This document shows positions 15,886 to 24,503 of a stretch of DNA of 64,000 nucleotides, in pieces. Position 1 is the first letter of the stretch. The number at the start of each line of letters is the position of its first letter. A model generated the notes under the pieces. The model saw nothing but the letters and a program-made list of their open reading frames with translations, did not search any database and was not told the DNA's origin. This stretch comes from Amycolatopsis lexingtonensis (lineage in GTDB: Bacteria > Actinomycetota > Actinomycetes > Mycobacteriales > Pseudonocardiaceae): contig NZ_JADBEG010000001.1 in NCBI RefSeq assembly GCF_014873755.1, positions 6,174,501 to 6,238,500 on the forward strand, in the 5' to 3' direction. A program made the position numbers and the translations under genes.

Positions 15886-17240
15886 CCGCCCGCGCCCTTC
15901 TGCTTCAGTTCGTCGTTGACCTGCGCGTCGACCGTCTTCAAGCCGGCGATGAGGTCGGGCACCGAACCGGCCTGCCACTTCTCCGCGAAGTCGTTGACGG
16001 CCTTGAGGTGCGCGTCCCCGATCGGGGTGGTCTGGTTGGCCACCAGCTTGCCGCTGTCGTAGATGTCGAGGAACGTCTTGAACTGCGGCTGCAGGTCCAG
16101 CTTCGGCGAGGTGAGCGAAGCCTTGGTGCTGGGCACGTTCTTCAGGCCGTTGGCCATGTCCACCAGGGTGTCGGTGTCCAGGGTGACCTGCTTGATCAGC
16201 TCCCACGCGGCGCCGGGGTTCTTGGCGCCCTTGGGGATCGCGATGATCGTGCCGGTGGTGAAGCCGCCGCCGTAGCGGTCGGCCATCGAGTCGAGGACCG
16301 GGAACGGCGCGGTCTGGTACTTGACCTCGGGCGCCTGGTCCTTGAGGAACGCGGTGCGGAACTCGCCGTCCATGATCATGGCGAGCTTGCCCTTCTGGAA
16401 GCCGTGGTCGGCGGAGTACTCGTCGCCGAGGCCCGCCTTGAACTTCTCGACCTTGTCGTGGCCGCCGTAGAAGTCGATGAGCTGCTTCTGGAACTCGAAC
16501 ATCGCCTTCCAGCCCGGGTTGGTGGCGAGGTCCGACTTGCCGTCCTGGCCCAGGAAGGTAGCGCCGAAGTACTGCGCCCAGTACTGGGCCTGGTTGGCGT
16601 AGAAGGGCATCGAGGGCAGGAAGCCGGCGACCTTGATCGAGCCGTCCGGGTTGAACTCGGTGAGCTTCTTGGTGTCCTCGAACAACTCCGAGAGCGTCTT
16701 CGGCGGCGAGGTGATGCCCTTCGACGCGAACATGTCGGTGTTGTAGTACATCCCGTAGACGTCGGCGAGCATCGGCATCGCGCACCGCTTGCCCTGGTAC
16801 TCGGTGTAGTTGCGGACTGCTTCGGGAATTTGGTTCAGGTCGATCTTGTCGCGCTCGATGTAGGGCTTCAGGTCCTGGAAGCTGCCGGTGGAGCACCAGG
16901 CGCCGAGGTTGTCGGTGTAGAAGGAGATCGCGACGTCGGGCGGGTTGCCGCCGCGGATCGACTGGGTGAGCTTGTCGTCGTCCTGGTTGCCCTCGTGCTT
17001 GATCTCGATGTTCGGGTACTTCGCCTTGAGCTTGTTGAGGCCGGCCGTCACCACGCCGTACTCGCGGTCGGTGAACTTCGAGTACACGGTGATCGTGAGC
17101 TTGTCGTCCTTGCCGGGCGCGGCCGCGGCGTCACCCCCGCTCGGGGCGGCGGCGCCGGAACAGGCGCTGGTCAGCAGGACGGACGCCGCGGCGGCGGCCG
17201 CAAGCAGGGCGCCGCGGCGGGTCCGGGTGGTAGGGGGCAT
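15882..17240 (-). CDS. sugar-binding lipoprotein of the ABC transporter
   Basis: 452 residues. Arg-rich N-terminus, hydrophobic Ala run and lipobox LTSAC near residue 27, so it is anchored by the acylated Cys outside the membrane. Family 1 solute-binding fold with ITVYSKFTDREYGVVTAGLNKLKAKYPNIEI. ATG 17240 is preferred because GAGGAGGAGGG lies just upstream; ATG 17255 overlaps the ROK stop (ATGA) and would add five residues. Confidence 0.93.
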   Translation of the reverse strand: MPPTTRTRRGALLAAAAAASVLLTSACSGAAAPSGGDAAAAPGKDDKLTITVYSKFTDREYGVVTAGLNKLKAKYPNIEIKHEGNQDDDKLTQSIRGGNPPDVAISFYTDNLGAWCSTGSFQDLKPYIERDKIDLNQIPEAVRNYTEYQGKRCAMPMLADVYGMYYNTDMFASKGITSPPKTLSELFEDTKKLTEFNPDGSIKVAGFLPSMPFYANQAQYWAQYFGATFLGQDGKSDLATNPGWKAMFEFQKQLIDFYGGHDKVEKFKAGLGDEYSADHGFQKGKLAMIMDGEFRTAFLKDQAPEVKYQTAPFPVLDSMADRYGGGFTTGTIIAIPKGAKNPGAAWELIKQVTLDTDTLVDMANGLKNVPSTKASLTSPKLDLQPQFKTFLDIYDSGKLVANQTTPIGDAHLKAVNDFAEKWQAGSVPDLIAGLKTVDAQVNDELKQKGAGG

Positions 17241-17251
17241 GGCCCTCCTCC

Positions 17252-18484
17252 TCATCGGTTGGGGCTGGTCGGTCGGGGACGGGTGATGTCGCCCTCGGGC
17301 CTGCGCGACCCGAGGAGCGTGGGGGTGACGACGCCGAAGACGTCCTCACGGGTGGTGGCGAGCGCGGACTGCAGCGCGCCCGCGCGAACGGCGTTGCCCT
17401 GCACCGAAGCGCAGCCGACGGGCGTGCGCGGCAGGACCAGTTCGTGGAGCTTTTCCTGCACCAGTGCGGCGAACTCCTCGCCGCCGGCGCGGCTGGTGTC
17501 GCCGCAGAGGAGCACGAGCTGCGGGTCGGCGACCGCGACGAGGTTGGCGACGCCGCCGGCGACCCTCCTCGCCAGATCGTGCCGGAAGGGGTGCCGCGGT
17601 TCGGTTTTCGCCACGGCTTCCCAGGCGGTCCCGGCTTCGACGCCGTGGGCGGCGGCGAGGCGGCAGATGGCGGGCGAGTCGACCAGGTTGCCGAACCGGG
17701 CGCCGGCCTCGGGCCAGACGTCGCCGGTGTCCACAGTGGCCGGATCGGGTACGCGCATCCAGTCGATCTCGCCGCCACCACCGGTCGCGCCGCGCAGCAG
17801 CCGCCGTCCGATCACGACGGCGCCGCCGACGCCTTCGGACAGCCACACCATGACGAAGTCGTCGACGTCCTGCGCCTGCCCGACACTCATCTCCTCGACG
17901 GCGACGAGGTTGACGTCGTTCTCGATGAGGACGTCGACGCCGAGCTCGTCGGACAGTTTCTGCGGGACGTCGAAGCCGAGCCAGCCGGGGATGTGCGGCG
18001 CGGAGGACAGCAGGCCGGTCCGCGGATCGAACGCCCCCTGCGCGCCGATCACGACGTGGGCCAGGTCTTCCCGTTCGATCCCGGCTTCTCGGGCGACGTG
18101 GCTGAGCGCTTCGCCGAAGGTCCCGACAACGTCGGCGCCTTCGTGCACGGGCAGTGGCGTCCGGTACTCGGCGAGCACGACCCCGGCGACATCGGCGACG
18201 ACGAAGTCGGCGACGTGCGGCGTGAGATCGACGGCGGCGACGAAGGCAAGGCTCCCGTTGGCCGCCCAGAGCTGGGCCCGCGGCCCGCGGCCACCACCCC
18301 GGACGCCGGCCTTGACGACGAGGTTGTCCAGCTCGAGCCGGGTGATGAGCTGCGCGGTGGCGGGCTTGGACAGTCCGATGGCGAGCTCGAGTTCGGCGCG
18401 GGTCAGCGGGCCTTCCCGGAGGAGGACCTCGATGGCGGCGCGATCGTTGATCTCGCGCAGCATCCGCGGGCTACCGGCTCGCAC
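17252..18484 (-). CDS. ROK-family transcriptional regulator
   Basis: 410 residues. Winged helix at 8-60 (LLREGPLTRAELELAIGLSKPATAQLITRLE), then a ROK sugar-sensing domain (DLTPHVADFVVADVAG, GAQGAFDPRTGLL, IENDVNLVAVEE, GVGGAVVIGRRLLRGATGGGGEID). The usual zinc motif CGCGxxGCxE is absent, so this is a sensor without that zinc site. It heads the operon and probably controls it in response to the imported sugar. GTG 18484 has GGGAG upstream. Confidence 0.9.
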   Translation of the reverse strand: MRAGSPRMLREINDRAAIEVLLREGPLTRAELELAIGLSKPATAQLITRLELDNLVVKAGVRGGGRGPRAQLWAANGSLAFVAAVDLTPHVADFVVADVAGVVLAEYRTPLPVHEGADVVGTFGEALSHVAREAGIEREDLAHVVIGAQGAFDPRTGLLSSAPHIPGWLGFDVPQKLSDELGVDVLIENDVNLVAVEEMSVGQAQDVDDFVMVWLSEGVGGAVVIGRRLLRGATGGGGEIDWMRVPDPATVDTGDVWPEAGARFGNLVDSPAICRLAAAHGVEAGTAWEAVAKTEPRHPFRHDLARRVAGGVANLVAVADPQLVLLCGDTSRAGGEEFAALVQEKLHELVLPRTPVGCASVQGNAVRAGALQSALATTREDVFGVVTPTLLGSRRPEGDITRPRPTSPNR

Positions 18485-18498
18485 TCGTCGCTCCCGAC

Positions 18499-18518
18499 TT
18501 AATTAGGATACTTTACAG
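18499..18518. promoter_or_regulatory. candidate ROK operator / promoter
   Basis: AT-rich TTAATTAGGATACTTTACAG 15 bases before the ROK gene. It resembles the TTAGGAAA-type half-sites of actinobacterial ROK operators, but the symmetry is imperfect. Confidence 0.35.
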
Positions 18519-18683
18519 ACGGTTTCGCAGGACTGTAGTGAGCCGGAGCACAGCCGTCAACGGTCTGGTGAAACGAGCAGGTAACGCCTCGACCGCACTG
18601 GGCCACGTGGCGGAAACACCGGTGAATGAGTGGCGCCGGCGCCCCGCGGCTTGGTCACCGGATTTCCGGTTGCGGCCGCGGGG

Positions 18684-19160
18684 ATGCTGGTGGGCGTGGA
18701 TGTCGTGGCGCAGTGGGTGCGGACCACCTGGACCAAGAGGTCCCGTGGTGGCCCGGCGGCTGCTGCGCGCAACCGGGTGCCGGTGGCCTATCCCCTGCCG
18801 GCCGGCGCGTCGCTCCACCTCGTGGACGTCGACGAGTCGACCGGCTTCGAGCCGCGGTTCGCGCTGCGGCCGATCGGCGAGCTGGACGGTGTCACGCTCC
18901 GGGAAGCGGACGGCGAGCTGACGGTCCGGCTGGAACTGGCCCGGATGAGCTGGCCCCGGCGGGAGTGGCGCCCGGGGCCGGTCCGCCTGCGACCGGGCGA
19001 GTGGCTCCGCCGTCAGATCAACTACCGCTTCGGCTCGACCTGCGAGTGCGGCGCCCAGTGGCGCTACCGGCTGGACACGCTGAACCTGGCCTACGGCTGT
19101 GTCCCCGACTTCACCAGCGAGCCGACCCGAACGGTGATCGAACTCGGCGACCTGCGGTGA
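18684..19160 (+). CDS. hypothetical protein with a Cys-x-Cys pair
   Basis: About 158 residues. Basic Arg-rich N-terminal part, then a beta-prone region (LHLVDVDESTGFEPRFALRPIGEL; LTVRLELARMSWPRREW) and STCECGAQWRYRLDTLNLAYGC near residue 118. The three cysteines might bind a metal or form a disulfide. The start is uncertain: ATG 18684, GTG 18696 and ATG 18630 are all in frame and none has a convincing ribosome-binding site. I do not recognise a family. Converges with nudC. Confidence 0.55.
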   Translation: MLVGVDVVAQWVRTTWTKRSRGGPAAAARNRVPVAYPLPAGASLHLVDVDESTGFEPRFALRPIGELDGVTLREADGELTVRLELARMSWPRREWRPGPVRLRPGEWLRRQINYRFGSTCECGAQWRYRLDTLNLAYGCVPDFTSEPTRTVIELGDLR

Positions 19161-19193
19161 CGTCGCCTCGCACGGACGTCGGGCTTGAGGTGG

Positions 19194-20213
19194 TTACTCC
19201 TCCGCGTCCGCCCAGGCCTTGAGCATCACGCGGGCAATAGACGAGTTCCCCGGCAGGATGATCTCCGCCGCACCACCCGCGATCGGCGTCGGCTTCGAAC
19301 CCTCGCCCCGCACCGAACTGTTCGCGAACGCCTCCCGCACCTCGGCACGCGACACCCACAGGGCCTCTTCGATCTCCCCGTCCGCCGGGACCAGCGGCAG
19401 CGACCGGTCCGCCCGGGCTGTGAAGCCCAGCATGATCGAGCGCGGGAACGGCCACGGCTGGCTCCCGAGGTACCGGACGTCCGAGACCGATGCCCCGACC
19501 TCTTCGCGGATCTCCCGCACCACGCAGGCTTCCAGGGACTCCCCCGCCTCGACGAACCCCGCCAGCACCGAGTACCGCCCCGCCGGCCAGATCGGCTGGC
19601 GGGCCAGCAGCACGTGGGAGCCGTTCGTGCCCTCCAGCGAGTGGACGAGGCAGATCACCGCCGGGTCCGTGCGCGGGTACTCCTCGCGGCCGTCGTTGGT
19701 GCACTTGCTCGCCCAGCCGAACTGGATCAGCTCCGTCGGGTGACCGCAGCGCGTGCAGAACTTGGCTTGACGGCGCCAAAAACGCAACGCCTGCGCCGTC
19801 GTGAACAGGCCCGCCGACGTGTCGTCCAGCAGGTCGCCGTAGCCGCGCAGGTCGACCCAGATCTCGCCGTCGGCGCGCGGGACCTCCTCGACGAAGCCCC
19901 AGCTGCCCGCCATCTTCACCGTGTCGGCTTCGCCCGACGGGCCGCCCGGGAGCGACCAGTAGTCGACGTCCTGCCACTCGCCGAGGAACACCGCGTCCGG
20001 CGGCGGTTCCGGGCCGAAGTCGATCGCCTTGCGGAACGCCAGCACCGACGAGCCTTCGACGACCGGGGTGCGCCCGGTGTCGTCCAGCAGGACGACCCGG
20101 GCGTCGGGCCACTTCGACAACAGGCGCGAAGGGTTGGTACGCAAGCCTTCCTGACGGTCCACTGTGGACCGGGACAGGGTGGGCAGATCGCCGAGCGAGA
20201 ACGGGACGGACAT
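19194..20213 (-). CDS. nudC: NAD(+)/NADH diphosphatase NudC
   Basis: 339 residues. Hydrolyses NAD(H) to NMN(H) and AMP and can remove NAD caps from RNA. N-terminal NUDIX-like half, zinc site FCTRCGHPTEL...ASKC near 150-170, Nudix box GFVEAGESLEACVVREIREEVG and the NudC-specific SQPWPFPRSIMLGF just after it. Last gene of the DUF2207-M16 run; its ATG shares the A of the upstream TGA (TGATG). Mycobacterial nudC sits beside adnAB and the channel gene, here 17 kb away. Confidence 0.95.
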   Translation of the reverse strand: MSVPFSLGDLPTLSRSTVDRQEGLRTNPSRLLSKWPDARVVLLDDTGRTPVVEGSSVLAFRKAIDFGPEPPPDAVFLGEWQDVDYWSLPGGPSGEADTVKMAGSWGFVEEVPRADGEIWVDLRGYGDLLDDTSAGLFTTAQALRFWRRQAKFCTRCGHPTELIQFGWASKCTNDGREEYPRTDPAVICLVHSLEGTNGSHVLLARQPIWPAGRYSVLAGFVEAGESLEACVVREIREEVGASVSDVRYLGSQPWPFPRSIMLGFTARADRSLPLVPADGEIEEALWVSRAEVREAFANSSVRGEGSKPTPIAGGAAEIILPGNSSIARVMLKAWADAEE

Positions 20214-21592
20214 CAGGCGGGCTCGCCCACCACGACGTCGCCGAGCGCGAGGAGCTTGCGTTCCAGCACCGCCGCGTCCCCGACGACCACGCCGGTGAAC
20301 CGCTTGGGGGCGAAGAACTTCAGCGCCGCTTCGGCCACCTCGTCGGCGGTCACCGCGGCCACCCGCGCCGGGTGCTCGTTCAGCCACTCCAGGCCCAGCC
20401 CGGTCGACGCCAGCGCGAGCACCTGCCCGGCCAGCCCGGCCTGCGACGACGTCGAGGTCAGCAGCGAGCCGATCGCGTACTGCCGCACCGATTCCAGCTC
20501 GTCGCCGGACGGCGGGACCTGGCCGAGGCGGCCCAGCTCGTAGCGGGTCTCCAGCAGCGCCGGGGCGGTCGCGTCGGTCGCGGTGTCCGCGTCGACGTTG
20601 ACCACCGCGGTGCCGTCGGTGAACTCGAAGCCCGAGTGCGCGGAGTACGTGTACCCCTTGTTCTCCCGGATGTTCTCGACCAGCCGCGACGAGAAGTACC
20701 CGCCGTAGGCCAGGTTCGCCAGCTGCAGCGCCGCGTACCCCGGGTCGGTGCGCGGGACGGTCTGCGCGGAGAGCCGGATCTGCGACTGGACGGCGCCGGC
20801 GCGCGGCACCAGCAGCACGTTCGGGCCGGTCAGGTCCGGCAGCGCCGGGAGCCGGACGGCGGAGCGGTCGGACGCCCAGGCGCCGAGCACCTTCTCGAGG
20901 TCGCCGATCACCGCGGTGGGGTCGAGGTCGCCGACCAGCACGAGCACCGCGCCGCGCGGCAGCACCGAGGCCCGGTGCAGCGCCCGGACCTGCTCGGGCG
21001 TCACGACCGCGACGTCCTCGGCCTTCGGGACCTCGCGGGTGGCCGGGTGGTCGCCGTAGCGGTGCTTCTGCAGCGCTTCCCGCGCGATCGTGCGAGGCTG
21101 CGTGCGCGAGACGGCGATCCGCTCGACGAGCCGCTCCTTCTCGCGGGCGATCTCCTCGCCGGCGTACGTCGCTCCGGTGAGGACGTCGCCGAGCACGTCG
21201 AGGAACGTCGGGAGCTTGTCGGCGAGCGCGGATCCGGTCAGCACCAGGCGTTCCGGGTCGACGCCGGCGCCGATGTCGCCGCCGATCAGCGCCAGCTCGG
21301 CGTCGATTTCGATGCGGTTGCGGCGCGCGGTGCCGGTGAGGATCGTCTCGGCGAGCACCTCGGCGGTCGCCGGGTGCAGCTCGTCGTCACCCGCGAACGG
21401 GATCCACAGCCGCGCCTCGACCAGCGGCACGGTCGCCTTGCGCACGGCCAGCACGCGCAGGCCGTTGGACAGTTCGGTGTCCACGTGGGACAGGTCGGCG
21501 GCCGCGCGCTGCGCGCCGAGCGGGGGCAGCGGGCGAGGCCCCTGGGCGGTGCGGCCGATCTCCTCCGCACTGCGGTGCGTTGCCGAAGTCAC
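20213..21592 (-). CDS. M16 peptidase family protein, non-catalytic partner
   Basis: 459 residues with the M16 two-domain fold but no HxxEH zinc motif in the N-terminal domain, where the sequence instead reads FAGDDELHPATAEVLAE. It keeps the family's C-terminal features: SSRLVENIRENKGYTYSAHSGFE, the R/Y motif contributed by the second subunit of a heterodimer. GTG 21592 overlaps the stop of the HxxEH partner by four bases, so the two are almost certainly made together as an alpha-beta pair like mitochondrial processing peptidase. Confidence 0.88.
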   Translation of the reverse strand: MTSATHRSAEEIGRTAQGPRPLPPLGAQRAAADLSHVDTELSNGLRVLAVRKATVPLVEARLWIPFAGDDELHPATAEVLAETILTGTARRNRIEIDAELALIGGDIGAGVDPERLVLTGSALADKLPTFLDVLGDVLTGATYAGEEIAREKERLVERIAVSRTQPRTIAREALQKHRYGDHPATREVPKAEDVAVVTPEQVRALHRASVLPRGAVLVLVGDLDPTAVIGDLEKVLGAWASDRSAVRLPALPDLTGPNVLLVPRAGAVQSQIRLSAQTVPRTDPGYAALQLANLAYGGYFSSRLVENIRENKGYTYSAHSGFEFTDGTAVVNVDADTATDATAPALLETRYELGRLGQVPPSGDELESVRQYAIGSLLTSTSSQAGLAGQVLALASTGLGLEWLNEHPARVAAVTADEVAEAALKFFAPKRFTGVVVGDAAVLERKLLALGDVVVGEPA

Positions 21593-22881
21593 TGCTCGTT
21601 GTTCCCTTCCGAAGCGGGCTTGACCACCAGCACGGCGCGCGCGTCCGGGCGCAGCGCCTTCGCCGCCGCCGAGACGGCCTCCGCGGTGACGGCCGACATC
21701 CGGTCCGCCAGCTTGTACACCAGCGACGCGTCGCCGTAGAGCAGCTCGAACGAGCCGAGCGCCAGGGTCCGGGACACCAGGCGGTCGTGCTCCGAGTGCA
21801 GGCTCGCCGCCCAGCGGGCCGTCACCTTGCGCAGCTCTTCGTCGCTCGGCGGCGTTTCGGCGAGCTTCTCGAGCTCGTCGTCCAGCGCGGCGAGCACGCG
21901 CTCGCGGGGCACCTCGTGCGGGTGGATGAGGGTGATGGTGAACGTGTCGGGGTCGCGGGCCTCGAACGGGCCGAACAGCCCGGCGCCGGCGCCGATGTCG
22001 ACGACGAGGGGTTCGCGGTGCACCAGCCGCTGCTGGAGGCGGGAGCCGTCGCCGTCGGTGAGCACGCCGGCCAGCACGAGGTAGGCCAGGTAGCCGTCGA
22101 CGTCGTTGATCGGGTCCGGCATCCGGTAGCCGATGCCGAGCGCGGGCAGCGGGGCGTGCGGGTCGATCGTCTCGCCCAGCAGCTCGGTGGTCGGCAGCGG
22201 CTCGGCGAACGACGGGCGCTGCGGCGCGGGCCGGTGCGGGACGTCGCCGAAGTGCTTCTCGATCAGCTCCTTGGCGTTGCCGACCTCGAAGTCGCCGGCC
22301 ACCGTGAGCACGGCGTTCGCCGGGGCGTAGTAGGTGTCGAAGAACGCGGCGCAGTCCTCGACCGTGGCGCTCTCGAGGTCTTCGAAGCCGCCGTAGCCGT
22401 TGTGCGCGTTGGGGAACGTCGAGTACAGCACCGGCGGCAGGGTGATCCACGGGAACCCGCCGTACGGCCGGTTCAGCACGTTCAGCCGGATCTCTTCCTT
22501 GACGACGTCGATCTGGTTCGCCAGGTTCTCCGCCGTCAGCTTCGGCGCGCGCATCCGGTCGGCCTCGAGGAACAGCGCGCGCTCGAGCGCGGCGCTGGGC
22601 AGGACCTCGAAGTAGTCGGTGTAGTCCGGGTGGGTCGACCCGTTGAAGGTGCCACCGCTGGACTGGACGTGCCGGAAGTGCGCGAGTTTCTCGAGGCTCT
22701 CGGAGCCCTGGAACATCAGGTGCTCGAAGAGGTGCGCGAAACCGGTGCGCCCCTCCGGCTCGGAGCGGAAACCCACGTCGTAGTGCACGCTGACGCCGAC
22801 CACCGGCGCGGTCGCGTCGGGGGCGAGAACCACCCGCAGACCGTTGTCGAGGGTGTATCGGACGAGCTCGGGATCGGCCAT
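21589..22881 (-). CDS. M16 zinc peptidase, catalytic subunit
   Basis: 430 residues. HxxEH motif in GRTGFAHLFEHLMFQGSE at about residues 42-60, plus a downstream acidic zinc ligand region. Cytoplasmic by sequence (no signal). Degrades peptides, with its non-catalytic partner encoded next. ATG 22881 has TAGGGT six bases upstream, which overlaps the TAG stop of the preceding gene, so an internal leaderless promoter is possible. Confidence 0.92.
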   Translation of the reverse strand: MADPELVRYTLDNGLRVVLAPDATAPVVGVSVHYDVGFRSEPEGRTGFAHLFEHLMFQGSESLEKLAHFRHVQSSGGTFNGSTHPDYTDYFEVLPSAALERALFLEADRMRAPKLTAENLANQIDVVKEEIRLNVLNRPYGGFPWITLPPVLYSTFPNAHNGYGGFEDLESATVEDCAAFFDTYYAPANAVLTVAGDFEVGNAKELIEKHFGDVPHRPAPQRPSFAEPLPTTELLGETIDPHAPLPALGIGYRMPDPINDVDGYLAYLVLAGVLTDGDGSRLQQRLVHREPLVVDIGAGAGLFGPFEARDPDTFTITLIHPHEVPRERVLAALDDELEKLAETPPSDEELRKVTARWAASLHSEHDRLVSRTLALGSFELLYGDASLVYKLADRMSAVTAEAVSAAAKALRPDARAVLVVKPASEGNNEQ

Positions 22882-22887
22882 GGCCCC

Positions 22888-22893
22888 ACCCTA
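22888..22893 (-). promoter_or_regulatory. -10 overlapping an upstream stop codon, for the M16 pair
   Basis: Minus strand TAGGGT; its TAG is the stop of the DUF2207 gene, and ATG 22881 follows after six bases. Confidence 0.45.
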
Positions 22894-24501
22894 CGACGGC
22901 GGAGCGGATTCCGGCGTCCGGCCTCGTGCGTGGGAAACGGTGGTCCCACCCGGTTTCTCGTTCACGAGACCGGGGAGGTGGGCGCGGCGGGCGCCGGCGA
23001 ACGCGCCCGCGAGCGCCGCGGCGAAGGATCCGGCCTGGTCAGGGGTGACGTCGCCGGCGTGCCAGTACACCGGCGGCGGGTGCGGGAGGGCCTCGAAGGC
23101 GGCGACCCACGGCGCCAGTTCGCCCAGAGCTGACGCGTACGGGAGGCCACGCGAGAAGACGAGTTCGCGCTGGGGCTTCGTGAGGTCCTTGGGCTTGGCC
23201 GACGCCAGCACATCGGCCACCCCGAGCAGACGCCGCGCCACCTCAGTGCCCGCCCGCCGCCGCGCGGGCAGCGCGGCCGACACCACGACGGCGGCGACCC
23301 CGGCCAGGGCGAGGATGACGCCGAGCTGGGCGTAGCCGACGGTGAGCGCGAGCAGCACGGTGAGGAACGCGCCGTAGAACACGACCCGGATCCCCGCGTG
23401 GCCGAGCCGCCGGGGTTGCCGCGCGACCCAGCCGCGGCGGACGGCGTCGGCGTACAGGGCGTCGCCGACGTCGACGTGCCGCCGGCGCAGTTCGGCGACG
23501 GTCGCCGCGTCCTCGGCCGCCGCGAACACGGCACGTTCGAAGGCCGTCAGGTGCTCGTCGGGCGGGTTGCGGCGGGTCAGCCGCCAGTCGCCGTCCTCGG
23601 CGCTCACCCACAGGTAGTTGCGGACGGCGAGGTCGAGCACGGTCGCGGCCAGGTCGGCGGCCCCGGCGCCGCCGTGCAGCAGGACGCCGACGTGCCCCGG
23701 CAACACACCTTCCGGCGACTCGAACTCGCCCCCCTCCGTCACTTTCACGTGAAAGTGCCCACCTGGGGGCGGAGCTTTCACGTGAAAGCTCCGCCGGGCG
23801 CGCCAGACCAGCGCGGCCGTCAGCAGCAGGAGCGCGCCGAAGCCGCCCCAGGCCCAGCCGATCGGGGCGGTGAGCACAAAGGCGCCCGCGATCGTCGCAG
23901 CCGGGACGACGACGGCGTTGGCCGGCACGGTGCCCGCGGGCAGCTCGACGGTCGCCGTCATCCGCTGGCCCGCGGCGAGGTTCTGCTGGCTGAACCGGGT
24001 CAGCCCGGCGTGGTCGACCTGCGCGGCGCCGCAGGGGAAGTCGGAGTCCGGCGGCCCGGCGAGGCAGTCGACGGCGGTCGGGATCTTAGGCGCGGCGAAG
24101 GAGGCGCGGAGGAACTTCAGCTCGGTGCTCCAGCCGCCGGCCAGCTCCCAGGTGACCCGGTCGCCGGCCACCGCACCGTCCACTGTGTACCGGAGGATCG
24201 AGGTGCCGGAGGTGAGGTGGACGGTGAACGCGTCTTCGGCCACGCTCGCCGTCCCGCTGCCTTCGAGGACGACGTCGCGGACCCGGTAGACGCGGTCCCG
24301 GTGGTGGGGCGCGGCGACGCGCAGCGCGACCCGGCGGTCCATCGTGACGCCGTTGGGCACGGAGATCGCTTCGGCGACCGACAGCGAGCCGTCGCGCTCG
24401 AGCTTGAGCTGGATCTCGGCGCTCTGCGGCAGGGCGGGCAGCGGCGGCTGGTCGACCGGTGCCGCGGCGAGGAAGAGTGCCAGCGCGGCCGCGGCGAGCA
24501 C
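22891..24501 (-). CDS. DUF2207 membrane protein, first copy
   Basis: 536 residues. Short signal-like start (LAAAALALFLAAAP), extracellular beta-rich domain with ERDGSLSVAEAISVPNG and VDCLAGPPDSDFPC, a membrane helix near 245-265, then a cytoplasmic region with DLAVRNYLWV and RNPPDEHLTAFERAVF and two further helices. DUF2207 is common in bacterial envelopes but uncharacterised. GTG 24501 follows the paralogue's stop after two bases. The stretch after the first helix, SFHVKAPPPGGHFHVK, is encoded by two TTTCACGTGAAA palindromes absent from the paralogue, so it looks like an insertion. Confidence 0.85.
   Translation of the reverse strand: MLAAAALALFLAAAPVDQPPLPALPQSAEIQLKLERDGSLSVAEAISVPNGVTMDRRVALRVAAPHHRDRVYRVRDVVLEGSGTASVAEDAFTVHLTSGTSILRYTVDGAVAGDRVTWELAGGWSTELKFLRASFAAPKIPTAVDCLAGPPDSDFPCGAAQVDHAGLTRFSQQNLAAGQRMTATVELPAGTVPANAVVVPAATIAGAFVLTAPIGWAWGGFGALLLLTAALVWRARRSFHVKAPPPGGHFHVKVTEGGEFESPEGVLPGHVGVLLHGGAGAADLAATVLDLAVRNYLWVSAEDGDWRLTRRNPPDEHLTAFERAVFAAAEDAATVAELRRRHVDVGDALYADAVRRGWVARQPRRLGHAGIRVVFYGAFLTVLLALTVGYAQLGVILALAGVAAVVVSAALPARRRAGTEVARRLLGVADVLASAKPKDLTKPQRELVFSRGLPYASALGELAPWVAAFEALPHPPPVYWHAGDVTPDQAGSFAAALAGAFAGARRAHLPGLVNEKPGGTTVSHARGRTPESAPPS
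23741..23792. repeat. pair of parS-like palindromes inside a CDS
   Basis: ACTTTCACGTGAAAGT at 23741-23756 is a perfect 16-base palindrome; 23771-23792 is a perfect 22-base palindrome with the same 14-base core CTTTCACGTGAAAG. Centres are 33 bases apart. They lie in the DUF2207 gene and are translated as SFHVK and HFHVK. Confidence 0.9.
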
Positions 24502-24503
24502 GG

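Noticed and set aside
18485..18683. Small gene between the ROK regulator and the 18.7 kb gene
   Set aside because: Short frames only, without start signals or protein-like composition; treated as promoter space.
23741..23792. Classical parS site
   Set aside because: Outer base pair is C/G rather than the G/C of known ParB sites, and no parAB, dnaA or oriC features are nearby; kept as parS-like only.
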